Below are positions 31,770 through 39,728 of a stretch of DNA of 64,000 nucleotides, piece after piece. The number at the start of each line of letters is the position of its first letter. Position 1 is the first letter of the stretch. The DNA is from Comamonadaceae bacterium (GTDB lineage: Bacteria > Pseudomonadota > Gammaproteobacteria > Burkholderiales > Burkholderiaceae_C), in NCBI GenBank assembly GCA_003599455.1, contig QZKF01000003.1:1-64000 (forward strand), in the 5' to 3' direction. Below the pieces are notes generated by a model. That model saw only the letters and a list, made by a program, of their open reading frames with translations, ran no database searches and had not been told where the DNA came from. A program made the translations under genes and the position numbers.

Positions 31770-31842
31770 CCGTTCGGGCTGAGCTTGTCGAAGCCCTCGC
31801 ACCAACACCCCGCAGGCCCTTCGACAAGCTCAGGGCGAACGG
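31770..31842. repeat. Inverted pair of dispersed 25-bp repeats between eda and pgi
   Basis: 31770-31794 (core CCGTTCGGGCTGAGC) and 31818-31842 (core on the opposite strand) flank 23 bp and could fold into a strong hairpin in the transcript. It is the same family as the pair inside mutL. It may act as a terminator or mRNA stabiliser between eda and pgi, but it has no T-run. Confidence 0.85.
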
Positions 31843-31861
31843 GGACTGCGGATCTCAAGAC

Positions 31862-33436
31862 ATGAACCTGCCGACCGCCCTGCCCGCCTGGGCCGCATTG
31901 CAAGCCCTGGCCGCGGCCCCGCAACCGCACCTGCGCGACGTGCTCGCTGGCGAGCCCGCCCGCGCCGAGCGCATGACGCTGCGCGCCGCTGGCCTCACGC
32001 TGGACTCGAGCCGCCAGCGCAGCTCGCCCGCCGTCGAGCAGGCCCTGCTGGCGCTGGCCGAACAGGCCGGTGTGGCGGCGCAGCGCGACGCGATGTTCCG
32101 TGGCGACGCGATCAATACCACCGAAGGCCGCCCGGTGCTGCACGTGGCCCTGCGCGGCGACCCGCTGCACACGGGGCCGTGGGGCGCCACGGTGCAAGCC
32201 GAGGTGCAGCGCGAGCTGGCCCGGGTGTGCGACTTCGCCGAGGCGCTGCGCGCAGGCGCGGTGCACGGCCACAGCGGCGAAGTCATCACCGACGTGGTGA
32301 ACATCGGCATCGGTGGCTCGGACCTCGGCCCGCGCATGGCGGCCGACGCGCTGGCCCACCTGGCCCACCCCGGCGTGCGCGTGCACTACGTCTCCAACCC
32401 CGACGCCTGGGCGCTGTGGAGCGTGCTGCGCGGGCTTGACGCGGCGCGCACGCTGCTCGTGGTCTCCAGCAAGACCTTCACCACGCAGGAGACGCTGACC
32501 AACGCCGCGAGCGCGCAGCGCTGGCTCACCGACCAAGGCTGCCCGGCCGACGCGCTGGCGAAACACCTGGTGGCCATCACCGCCAGCCCGGCCCAGGCTG
32601 CGAAGCTCGGCTACCCGGCCGCGCGCACGTTTCTGTTCTGGGACTGGGTCGGCGGGCGCTACTCGGTCTGGTCGGCCCTGGGCCTGCCGCTGGCCATCGC
32701 CGTTGGCGCCGAGAACTTCCGCGCTTTCCTGGCGGGCGCGCGCGAGATGGACGAACATTTCTGCACCGCCCCGCTGGCGCTGAACCTGCCGGTGCAGATG
32801 GCGCTGCACGGCGTGTGGAACCGCAACTTCCTGCGCCTGCCCACGCAACTCATCGTGCCCTACGCTTCGCGGCTGGTGCGCTTCACGCCCTTCGTGCAGC
32901 AGATGGACATGGAGTCCAACGGCAAGCACACCCACCTCGACGGCACGCCCGCGACGGTGGACACCGGCCCCATCGTCTGGGGCGGCCTGGGCATCGACGG
33001 CCAGCACGCCTACTTCCAGCTGATCCACCAGGGCCAGCACACCGTGCCGGTGGACTTCATCGGCGTGCAGAACGAGGACACGCCGCTGCCGCTGGCCGCC
33101 ACGCACCATGCGGTGGTCAACCTCAACCTGCGCGCCCAGGCCCAGGCCATGGCCTGCGGCCGCTCGCTGCAGGACACACAGGCGCAACTGCTGCAGGACG
33201 GGCTGGGTGAGGCCGAGGCAAAAGCCATGGCGCCGCACCGCAGCTTCAGGGGCAACATCCCCAGCCACATCCTGTGGCTCGACCGCCTCGACCCGCTGCG
33301 CCTGGGCGCGCTGATCGCGCTGTACGAACACAAGGTCTTCACCCAGGCCGCGATCTGGCGCATCAACGCCTACGACCAGTGGGGCGTGGAGCTGGGCAAG
33401 ACGATGGCGAAGGCGATGGAGAAGCGCGGGGGCTGA
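31862..33436 (+). CDS. pgi: Glucose-6-phosphate isomerase
   Basis: 524 residues. The ATG follows the repeat by 19 bp; longer in-frame readings across it are not real. Signatures: NIGIGGSDLGPRMAADAL, SSKTFTTQETLTNA, WDWVGGRYSVWSALG, and ESNGKHTHLDG, which holds the catalytic region. It interconverts fructose-6- and glucose-6-phosphate, so fructokinase product can enter the Zwf route and the Entner-Doudoroff pathway can run cyclically. Probably part of the zwf transcription unit, perhaps at reduced level because of the repeat hairpin. Confidence 0.94.
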   Translation: MNLPTALPAWAALQALAAAPQPHLRDVLAGEPARAERMTLRAAGLTLDSSRQRSSPAVEQALLALAEQAGVAAQRDAMFRGDAINTTEGRPVLHVALRGDPLHTGPWGATVQAEVQRELARVCDFAEALRAGAVHGHSGEVITDVVNIGIGGSDLGPRMAADALAHLAHPGVRVHYVSNPDAWALWSVLRGLDAARTLLVVSSKTFTTQETLTNAASAQRWLTDQGCPADALAKHLVAITASPAQAAKLGYPAARTFLFWDWVGGRYSVWSALGLPLAIAVGAENFRAFLAGAREMDEHFCTAPLALNLPVQMALHGVWNRNFLRLPTQLIVPYASRLVRFTPFVQQMDMESNGKHTHLDGTPATVDTGPIVWGGLGIDGQHAYFQLIHQGQHTVPVDFIGVQNEDTPLPLAATHHAVVNLNLRAQAQAMACGRSLQDTQAQLLQDGLGEAEAKAMAPHRSFRGNIPSHILWLDRLDPLRLGALIALYEHKVFTQAAIWRINAYDQWGVELGKTMAKAMEKRGG

Positions 33437-33583
33437 GGCGGCATCGCGCTGGAATGAACCGCCAACCCGCGCCTTGTCGCTCAAAATCGCACGAAAAATA
33501 CGGTATCGGGTATAAACCTATCAGCCCGACCCGGGCCGGCTCTCCCCCAACAGGTTCGCGACACACGGAAAGCATCCACAAGC
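33437..33583 (+). other. Gap after pgi
   Basis: Non-coding. The first part is GC-rich; 33475-33525 is AT-richer (AAAAATACGG, GTATAAACC) and may hold the promoter of the next small gene. No terminator with a T-run is visible after pgi. Confidence 0.35.
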
Positions 33584-33946
33584 ATGCACAGAGTCAAAAC
33601 CTTCCTCAGCAGCCTGACGTCGATCCTGACTTCCAACGGCTCGGAGACGACGCCCCGGGCACCGGACCCGCAGGCGATGGTGCTGATACAGAAGTCGATG
33701 CTGCGTTTGCTGGGGGTTCGCGGGGCCGAGTTGAACCCGCAGCTGGAGCACCGGATCCGCTACGCGCAAAGCATCGAAGCCCTCTGGTTCCTGCGCGCCG
33801 ACCTGGCGCAGGCGCTGTGCCTGCAGCGCGACGAGTCCAGCGCGCTGGCCGCCGTCTCGGACCTCACGCCTCTGTTCGAGGGCAATGTGTCCAAAACCCA
33901 GCTGCAGTCCTTCCAGCGCGGCCACCGCGGCGCACGCCGGCCCTGA
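33584..33946 (+). CDS. Conserved-looking hypothetical protein
   Basis: 120 residues; not recognised. The N-terminus is Ser/Thr-rich and weakly amphipathic, the centre (about residues 35-100) is helical with LEHRIRYAQSIEALWFLRADLAQALC, and the C-terminus is basic. No signal peptide, membrane helix or enzyme motif. GGAAAG lies upstream of the ATG as a weak ribosome binding site. GC content is lower in its 5' end than in neighbours. It sits alone between pgi and the sulfur module. Confidence 0.6.
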   Translation: MHRVKTFLSSLTSILTSNGSETTPRAPDPQAMVLIQKSMLRLLGVRGAELNPQLEHRIRYAQSIEALWFLRADLAQALCLQRDESSALAAVSDLTPLFEGNVSKTQLQSFQRGHRGARRP

Positions 33947-33997
33947 GCGCACGCGGCATCCGGCCGACCGTGACCGTGTTCGACCAGGCCGCCCCGA

Positions 33998-34873
33998 TCA
34001 CAGCACGTTGAGCGGGATCTTCGCGTAGGCGATGCCGTTCTCTTCGGCGGGCGGCAGCTGGCCGGCGCGGATGTTGATCTGCACCGAGGGCAGGATCAGC
34101 ACCGGCAGCTCCAGCGTGGCGTCGCGCCGCTCGCGCATGGCCACGAACTCTTCCTCGCTCACGCCGTCGTGCACGTGGATGTTGCGGGCGCGCTGCTCGG
34201 CCACCGTGGTCTCGAAGGCCACCTCGCGGTCGATCGGCGGGTAGTCGTGGCACATGAACAGGCGCGTCTCGGGCGGCAGGCTCAGCAGCTTGCGCGTGGA
34301 GGCGTAGAGCGTCTTCGCGTCACCACCGGGGAAGTCGCAGCGCGCCGTGCCCACGTCGGGCATGAACAGCGTGTCGCCCACGAACACCGCGTCGCCGAAC
34401 TGGTAGGCCACGCAGGCTGGCGTGTGGCCGGGCACGTAGAGGATGCGGCCGCTCAGCTCGCCGACCTGGAACTGCTCGTCATCCTTGAACAGGTGGTCGA
34501 ACTGCGAGCCGTCGAGCTTGAAGCCGGGCTCCAGGTTGAAGATGCCCTTGAACACCTTCTGCACCGCGGTGATGTGATCGCCGATGGCGATCTGGCCGCC
34601 GAGCTGCGCCTTGATGTAAGGCGCGGCCGAGAGGTGGTCGGCGTGCGCGTGGGTCTCCAGGATCCACTCCACCTGGAGGTTCTGGGCGCGCACGTAGGCG
34701 ATCACCCGGTCGGCCGAGGCGTGGCCGGTGCGGCCCGCCTTGGGGTCGTAGTCGAGCACCGGGTCGATGACGGCGCAGGCGCTGCCCGGCCCGTTGTGCA
34801 CGACGTAGGTGACGGTCCAGGTGGCCGGATCGAACAGGCCGTGGACTTGGGGAGAGATGGCACCGGGTTTCAT
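33998..34873 (-). CDS. MBL-fold hydrolase, probable persulfide dioxygenase (Blh-type)
   Basis: 291 residues from ATG 34873, preceded by AAGGAGG; a start five codons earlier is less likely. The metallo-beta-lactamase motif is T74-H75-A-H77-A-D79-H80, with GHTPAC, GDTLFMPDVGTARCDFPGGDA and MCHDYPP supplying further ligands. This is the arrangement of ETHE1/Blh-like proteins, which oxidise glutathione persulfide to sulfite with one iron. There is no fused rhodanese domain. It is divergent from the BigR-type repressor across a perfect inverted repeat, consistent with sulfide-induced expression. Confidence 0.83.
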   Translation of the reverse strand: MKPGAISPQVHGLFDPATWTVTYVVHNGPGSACAVIDPVLDYDPKAGRTGHASADRVIAYVRAQNLQVEWILETHAHADHLSAAPYIKAQLGGQIAIGDHITAVQKVFKGIFNLEPGFKLDGSQFDHLFKDDEQFQVGELSGRILYVPGHTPACVAYQFGDAVFVGDTLFMPDVGTARCDFPGGDAKTLYASTRKLLSLPPETRLFMCHDYPPIDREVAFETTVAEQRARNIHVHDGVSEEEFVAMRERRDATLELPVLILPSVQINIRAGQLPPAEENGIAYAKIPLNVL

Positions 34874-34899
34874 GAAGACCTCCTTCAATTAAGTTATTG

Positions 34900-34938
34900 A
34901 TAGTCTATTGACAGATATATTGTTTGTCAATAGACTAT
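34900..34938. promoter_or_regulatory. Perfect 14-bp inverted repeat, probable BigR-type operator
   Basis: ATAGTCTATTGACA (34900-34913) and its exact reverse complement (34925-34938) flank 11 AT-rich bases. It sits between the divergent MBL gene and the ArsR-family gene, only 28 bp before the repressor ATG, where it would block both promoters when repressor is bound. Confidence 0.75.
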
Positions 34939-34966
34939 GCGCCATGTTGAACCGAAAGGAACCGAG

Positions 34967-35293
34967 ATGAATACCGAGACCCTGGATCTCGAAGACATGC
35001 AGATGGCCGCGGCCGATGCATGCCGGCTGATGAAGGTGCTGTCCAACCCGGACCGCCTGCTCATCCTGTGCCAGCTCTCGCAGGGCGAACACCGTGTGGG
35101 CGAGCTGGAGGAGCTGCTCGGCATCGTGCAGCCCACGCTGTCGCAGCAGCTCACCGTGTTGCGCGACGAGGCGCTGGTGAGTACGCGCCGCGAGGGCAAG
35201 AACATTTATTACCTGCTCGACAGCCCGCAGGCGCTGGCGGTGATACAGGTGCTGTACGCACAGTTTTGCGGCAAGAAACGGAGGAAATCATGA
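34967..35293 (+). CDS. bigR: ArsR-family repressor, BigR/SqrR-like sulfide sensor
   Basis: 108 residues from ATG 34967 after AAAGGA. A winged helix-turn-helix (QPTLSQQLTVLRDEALVSTRREGKNIYY) is flanked by helices carrying Cys35 (LILCQLS) and Cys101 (AQFCGKK), in positions like the redox pair of BigR/SqrR that forms a disulfide or polysulfide bridge with persulfides. The stop overlaps the start of the next transporter gene. It should repress both the divergent dioxygenase-like gene and its own operon. The arsenic/metal alternative is unlikely: no metal-binding box is present. Confidence 0.83.
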   Translation: MNTETLDLEDMQMAAADACRLMKVLSNPDRLLILCQLSQGEHRVGELEELLGIVQPTLSQQLTVLRDEALVSTRREGKNIYYLLDSPQALAVIQVLYAQFCGKKRRKS

Positions 35294-35727
35294 ACATCGA
35301 CTGGGCCAACTTCACCCCCTGGGCCTCGCTGTCCGGCGGCATCCTGCTGGGCGTCGCCTCGGCGCTCTTCATCCTGTTGAACGGCCGCGTGCTCGGCATC
35401 AGCGGCATCCTCGGCGGGCTGCTCACGCCCAAGGCCGGCGACGCGGGCTGGCGCATCGCCTTCCTGCTGGGCATGCTCGCCGCGCCACTGGCCTACGGCC
35501 TGCTCGCGCCCGAGGGCTTCGCGCAGGCGCCGCGCATCGACGCGGGCTTCGGCGCCATCGTGGCAGCCGGCCTGCTGGTCGGGCTGGGCACGCGCTACGG
35601 CTCGGGCTGCACCAGCGGCCACGGCGTGTGCGGGCTCTCGCGCCTGTCGCCGCGTTCGCTGGTCGCCACCCTCGCCTTCATGGGCGCGGGCTTCGCCATG
35701 GTTTTCGTGGTTCGCCACGTTCTGTAA
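35290..35727 (+). CDS. YeeE/YedE (DUF395) transporter, first half
   Basis: 145 residues with four hydrophobic segments. It carries the first YeeE signature, [17 protein letters not shown], with two Cys likely to handle sulfur. It is half the size of full YeeE proteins; the second half is the next gene, as in PmpA/PmpB pairs that move sulfur compounds across the inner membrane. It overlaps the bigR stop by 4 bp and lies 10 bp before its partner. Confidence 0.88.
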   Translation: MNIDWANFTPWASLSGGILLGVASALFILLNGRVLGISGILGGLLTPKAGDAGWRIAFLLGMLAAPLAYGLLAPEGFAQAPRIDAGFGAIVAAGLLVGLGTRYGSGCTSGHGVCGLSRLSPRSLVATLAFMGAGFAMVFVVRHVL

Positions 35728-35737
35728 GGAGCACCTC

Positions 35738-36172
35738 ATGCACCGCATCACCGAATTTTTCGTGGGCCTGCTGTTCGGCCTGGGCCTGCTGCTCTCCGGC
35801 ATGACCGACCCGGGCAAGGTGCTCGGCTTCCTGGACCTGTTCGGCAACTGGGATCCCTCGCTCGCCTTCGTCATGGGCGGCGCCATCGCCGTGGGCTTCT
35901 TCGCCTTCGCGCTGGCCCGCAAGCGCACCACCAGCTTTCTGGGCGGTGCCCTGCACCTGCCCAAGTCGACCCAGATCGACCGGCGCCTGGTGCTCGGTGG
36001 CCTGACCTTCGGCGCCGGCTGGGGCCTGGCGGGCTTCTGCCCGGGGCCCGGCATCGTGTCCATGGCCTCGGGCGAGGTCAAGGCCGCGGTCTTCGTGGCC
36101 GCCATGCTCGCGGGCATGGCGCTGTACGAAGTGGCCGAGCGCAGCCTGAGCCGCCCGCGCGCGGCGCACTGA
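35738..36172 (+). CDS. YeeE/YedE (DUF395) transporter, second half
   Basis: 144 residues with four hydrophobic segments and the second family signature [17 protein letters not shown], with one Cys. It complements the preceding half-protein; together they should build the channel of a YeeE-type thiosulfate/sulfur carrier. A good ribosome binding site AAGGAG precedes the ATG, and the SulP gene starts 9 bp downstream, indicating one operon. Confidence 0.88.
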   Translation: MHRITEFFVGLLFGLGLLLSGMTDPGKVLGFLDLFGNWDPSLAFVMGGAIAVGFFAFALARKRTTSFLGGALHLPKSTQIDRRLVLGGLTFGAGWGLAGFCPGPGIVSMASGEVKAAVFVAAMLAGMALYEVAERSLSRPRAAH

Positions 36173-36181
36173 GGACACGAC

Positions 36182-37915
36182 ATGAACGACCGGCTGCGCG
36201 CCTGGCTGCCTTCGTTGCCGCTGCTGCAGTGGGCGCGAGCCTACCGGCGCGACACGCTGCTGGGCGACGGCGTGGCGGCGCTGATCGTCACCGTCATGCT
36301 GATCCCGCAGAGCCTGGCCTACGCCATGCTCGCGGGCCTGCCGCCCGAGGTCGGCCTGTACGCCAGCGTGGCGCCGCTGCTGCTCTACGCGGTGTTCGGC
36401 TCCAGCCGCGTGCTCGCGGTGGGGCCGGTGGCGGTGGTCTCGCTCATGACGGCCGCGGCCATCGGCCAGCACGCCGTGCCGGGGTCGGACGCCTACTGGG
36501 CGGTGGCCATCACGCTGGCCTTCCTGTCGGGCGCCCTGCTGCTGGCCATGGGCCTGCTGCGCCTGGGCTTCCTGGCCAACTTCCTGAGCCACCCCGTCAT
36601 CTCGGGCTTCATCACCGCTTCCGGCCTGCTGATCGCGGCCAGCCAGCTCAAACCCCTGCTGGGCGTGAAGGCCGAGGGCCACAACTTCGTCGAGCTGGGC
36701 CTGTCGCTGCTGTCGCAGCTGGGCCAGGTGCACGCGCTCACCGCGCTGGTGGGCGTGGCCACGGTCGTGTTCCTGTTCTGGGTGCGCAGCGGGCTCAAGC
36801 CCCTGCTGGTGCGCGCCGGCCTGCCCGCCCGCGCCGCCGACCTGATCGCCAAGACCGGGCCCATCGCCGCCATCGCGGTGACGGCGCTGCTCACCTGGGC
36901 CCTGCAGTGGCAGGACCAGGGCGTGAAGATCGTGGGCGCCGTGCCGCAGGGCCTGCCCCCCTTCACGCTGCCGCTGTGGGACCTGGCCCTGTGGCAGTCG
37001 CTGCTGGTGCCCGCGCTGCTGATCAGCGTGGTGGGTTTTGTCGAATCGGTCTCGGTCGGCCAGACGCTGGCGGCCCGGCGCCGCCAGCGCATCGACCCCG
37101 ACCAGGAACTGGTGGCGCTGGGCGCGAGCAACCTGGGCGCGGCCTTCACCGGCGGCTTTCCCGTCACCGGCGGCTTCGCGCGCTCGGTGGTCAATTTCGA
37201 CGCCGGCGCGCAAACGCCGGCGGCCGGCGTATTCACCGCCGCCGGCATCCTGCTGGCCTCGCTGTTGCTCACCCCGGCCCTGTTCTACCTGCCGCAGGCC
37301 ACGCTGGCGGCCACCATCGTGGTGGCGGTGCTCTCGCTGGTGGACTTCAGCGTGTTCAGGAAAACCTGGGCCTATTCAAAGCCCGACTTCATCGCCGTGC
37401 TGGCCACGCTGCTGGCCACGCTCACCGTGGGTGTGGAAACCGGCCTGGTGGTGGGCGTGGGGGTGTCGCTCGCGCTCTACCTGTTCCGCACCAGCCGCCC
37501 GCACATCGCCGAGGTGGGACTGGTGGCCGGCACCGAACACTTCCGCAACGTGCAGCGGCACGCGGTGGTGGTGAGCCCGAAGCTGCTGAGCCTGCGCGTT
37601 GACGAGAGCCTGTACTTCGCGAACTCTCGCGCCCTGGAAGACCGCGTGAACGACGCGGTGGCCAGCCACCCCGGGCTGGAACACGTGGTGCTGCAGTGCT
37701 CCGCCATCAACGACATCGACGCCAGCGCGCTGGAAAGCCTGGAGGCGATCGACCAGCGCCTGCGCGAGGCCGGCATCCGGCTGCACCTCTCGGAGGTGAA
37801 GGGCCCGGTGATGGACCGCCTGCAGCACACGCACTTCCTGCACGGTCTCAGCGGCCAGGTCTTCCTCAGCCACTACCAGGCGGTCCACGAGCTGGCGCCC
37901 GACGTGGCGCATTGA
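36182..37915 (+). CDS. SulP-family anion transporter with STAS domain
   Basis: 577 residues: ten to twelve helices, the SulP signature AVGPVAVVSLMTAAAIG near residue 80, PVTGGFARSVVNFDAGAQT around 325, and a C-terminal STAS domain (about 455-560). SulP proteins exchange sulfate, bicarbonate or other anions. As last gene of the bigR operon it probably handles sulfate or sulfite arising from sulfide oxidation, where TauE/SafE-type exporters are found in other BigR operons; this is inference. Confidence 0.87.
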   Translation: MNDRLRAWLPSLPLLQWARAYRRDTLLGDGVAALIVTVMLIPQSLAYAMLAGLPPEVGLYASVAPLLLYAVFGSSRVLAVGPVAVVSLMTAAAIGQHAVPGSDAYWAVAITLAFLSGALLLAMGLLRLGFLANFLSHPVISGFITASGLLIAASQLKPLLGVKAEGHNFVELGLSLLSQLGQVHALTALVGVATVVFLFWVRSGLKPLLVRAGLPARAADLIAKTGPIAAIAVTALLTWALQWQDQGVKIVGAVPQGLPPFTLPLWDLALWQSLLVPALLISVVGFVESVSVGQTLAARRRQRIDPDQELVALGASNLGAAFTGGFPVTGGFARSVVNFDAGAQTPAAGVFTAAGILLASLLLTPALFYLPQATLAATIVVAVLSLVDFSVFRKTWAYSKPDFIAVLATLLATLTVGVETGLVVGVGVSLALYLFRTSRPHIAEVGLVAGTEHFRNVQRHAVVVSPKLLSLRVDESLYFANSRALEDRVNDAVASHPGLEHVVLQCSAINDIDASALESLEAIDQRLREAGIRLHLSEVKGPVMDRLQHTHFLHGLSGQVFLSHYQAVHELAPDVAH

Positions 37916-37948
37916 GTTTGCTCAGTGGGCGCCGCGGGGTGGGCGCCT

Positions 37949-38004
37949 AGAGTGGTGGCCAGAGGGGCGCATGCCCGTCTGCCCAAAAAACAACCACTCT
38001 GGAG
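37949..38004 (+). promoter_or_regulatory. Possible 5'-leader stem hiding a ribosome binding site
   Basis: AGAGTGGT (37949-37956) and ACCACTCT (37993-38000) are perfect complements; the second arm directly abuts the GGAG (38001-38004) that serves the lipoprotein ATG at 38010. An inner GGGC/GCCC stem is possible. This could be chance. Confidence 0.3.
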
Positions 38005-38009
38005 CCACC

Positions 38010-38669
38010 ATGAACCCACGACGCACCGCGCTGTCCGCTGCCCTGCTGGCCCTCACCGGCCTCACCCTCCTGACCGTCACGGGCTGTGCCGCGCCACCGC
38101 CCGTGGCCGAGCGCATGGACATGTCGCCCATGGGCACTGTCACCACCTACCACCGCAAGAGCTCGGGCAGCCTGGGCAGCTTCGACGGCAAGGTGGTGTG
38201 GACGCACGCGCCGGCCACCTGGCAGGGCAAGCCGGTGATCTCGTTCGGCGCGCCGCAGGCGGGCGTGGCGTTGCACGACCCGGTGAGCTTCGCCATGCTG
38301 GCCTCGCTCGCCCCCGACGGCAAGCCCCTCATGGCGTTCGACCCCCCCATCGACTACGCCTGGCCGCTGACGGTGGGCCAGACCTGGAGCACGCAGTACA
38401 CCGTGACCCTCTACCCCAGCGGCAACAAGGTGCCGTTCAAGCGCGACTTCAAGGTCGAGGGCATCGAAGACATCACCGTGCCGGCCGGCACCTTCAAGAC
38501 CTGGAGACTGTCGTGGAAGGACAGCACGGGCGAGACCGAGACGCGCTGGATCAGCCCGGCGCAGGGCATCGCCACGGTCAAGCGCCATGTCGAGCGCCCT
38601 GTCACACACGCGCAGGGGCCCGGCGTGCTCGACGCCGAACTGCTGTCGCGCGTGCTGCCGGCGAAGTGA
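38010..38669 (+). CDS. Putative lipoprotein of unknown function
   Basis: 219 residues from ATG 38010, which follows GGAG; an ATG at 37971 lacks a site. The signal peptide ends LLTVTGC (lipobox), so it is probably membrane-anchored in the periplasm. The mature part is beta-rich with repeated short hydrophobic strands and the segment VEGIEDITVPAGTFKTWRLSW, reminiscent of DUF-type beta-barrel lipoproteins. No catalytic motif is seen. It converges on the TRAP dctP gene, with 1 bp between stops. Confidence 0.72.
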   Translation: MNPRRTALSAALLALTGLTLLTVTGCAAPPPVAERMDMSPMGTVTTYHRKSSGSLGSFDGKVVWTHAPATWQGKPVISFGAPQAGVALHDPVSFAMLASLAPDGKPLMAFDPPIDYAWPLTVGQTWSTQYTVTLYPSGNKVPFKRDFKVEGIEDITVPAGTFKTWRLSWKDSTGETETRWISPAQGIATVKRHVERPVTHAQGPGVLDAELLSRVLPAK

Positions 38670-38670
38670 A

Positions 38671-39693
38671 TCACTTGCCCGTGCGCGCCTTGGCCACGGC
38701 GGCCTGGGTTTCCTTCCACAGGTCCATGCCCACGTTGGTGGCGATGGACGCGTTGATGCGGGTGAGCTGGTCGCGCATGCGGCCGGCTTCGGTCGGGCTG
38801 AGCTGGTTCACCTGCATGCCCTTGGCCTTGAGGTCGGTCAGCGCCTTCTCGGCTTCGGCGCGCGTGTCCTGGCGCTCGAAGTCGCGGCTCTTCTTCGCGG
38901 CGTCCATCAGCACCTTCTGCTCGTCCTTGCTCAGGCCATCCCAGTACTTCTTGCTCACCAGCACGATCCACGGGCTGTAGACGTGGTTGGTCACGGTCAG
39001 GTACTTCTGCACCTCGTAGAACTTGCTCGACAGGATGGTGTTGTAGGGGTTCTCCTGGCCATCCACGGTCTTGGTTTCCAGCGCGGTGAACAGCTCGGAG
39101 AACGGCAGCGGAACGGCGTTGGCGCCCAGGGTCTTGAAGCTGTCGATGAAGACGTTGTTCTGCATCACGCGCAGCTTGATGCCGTCCATGTCTTCCAGCC
39201 TGGTGACGGCGCGCTTGTTGTTGGTGAGGTTGCGGAAACCGTTCTCCCAGTACACCAGGCCGACCAGGCCTTTCTCCTGCAGCTTGTCCATCACTTTCTG
39301 GCCGACCGGGCCGTCGAGCACCACGTCGGCTTCTTTCGCGTTGTTGAAAAGGAAGGGCGTGTCCCAGATCGCCATTTCCTTGGTGATGCCCACCAGCGTG
39401 GCGGTGGAGCCCACCATCATTTCCTGCGCGCCACCGATCAGGGCCTGCTGCATCTGCACGTCCGAGCCGAGCGCGGCGGCGCCGATGGCGCGGATCTTCA
39501 TCTTGCCGCCGGAGGCCTTTTCCACCTCTTCGGCAAACACCTTGGTGGCGCGGCCCTGGTTGGAGATTTCGTTGAGGCCGTAGCCAAAGCGAATCAGGCG
39601 CGGCTTGATGTCCTGCGCCCAGCTGGCGGCGAACGGAGTGGCGAGCGCGGCCGCGGCGGTGGCGGCGATGAGGGTGCGGCGGAACAGGGTCAT
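38671..39693 (-). CDS. dctP: TRAP transporter substrate-binding protein (gntK-linked)
   Basis: 340 residues with a signal peptide ending ASWAQD. DctP-type periplasmic fold; blocks such as GAAALGSDVQMQQALIGG, RLEDMDGIKLRVMQN with the conserved carboxylate-binding Arg, and ETKTVDGQENPYNTI are typical. Last gene of gntK-dctQ-dctM-dctP. The carboxylate-binding Arg and linkage to gluconokinase point to gluconate or a related sugar acid as ligand; this is inference. The ATG at 39693 follows AGGAGA. Confidence 0.88.
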   Translation of the reverse strand: MTLFRRTLIAATAAAALATPFAASWAQDIKPRLIRFGYGLNEISNQGRATKVFAEEVEKASGGKMKIRAIGAAALGSDVQMQQALIGGAQEMMVGSTATLVGITKEMAIWDTPFLFNNAKEADVVLDGPVGQKVMDKLQEKGLVGLVYWENGFRNLTNNKRAVTRLEDMDGIKLRVMQNNVFIDSFKTLGANAVPLPFSELFTALETKTVDGQENPYNTILSSKFYEVQKYLTVTNHVYSPWIVLVSKKYWDGLSKDEQKVLMDAAKKSRDFERQDTRAEAEKALTDLKAKGMQVNQLSPTEAGRMRDQLTRINASIATNVGMDLWKETQAAVAKARTGK

Positions 39694-39728
39694 GACAGTC
39701 TCCTTCGGGGGTGGGTAAGAGTGAAAGG

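Noticed and set aside
37916-38009. GC-rich stem GGGCGCC/GGGCGCC after sulP as a terminator
   Set aside because: The arms are not complementary in a usable way and no T-run follows; transcription may continue or stop by Rho.
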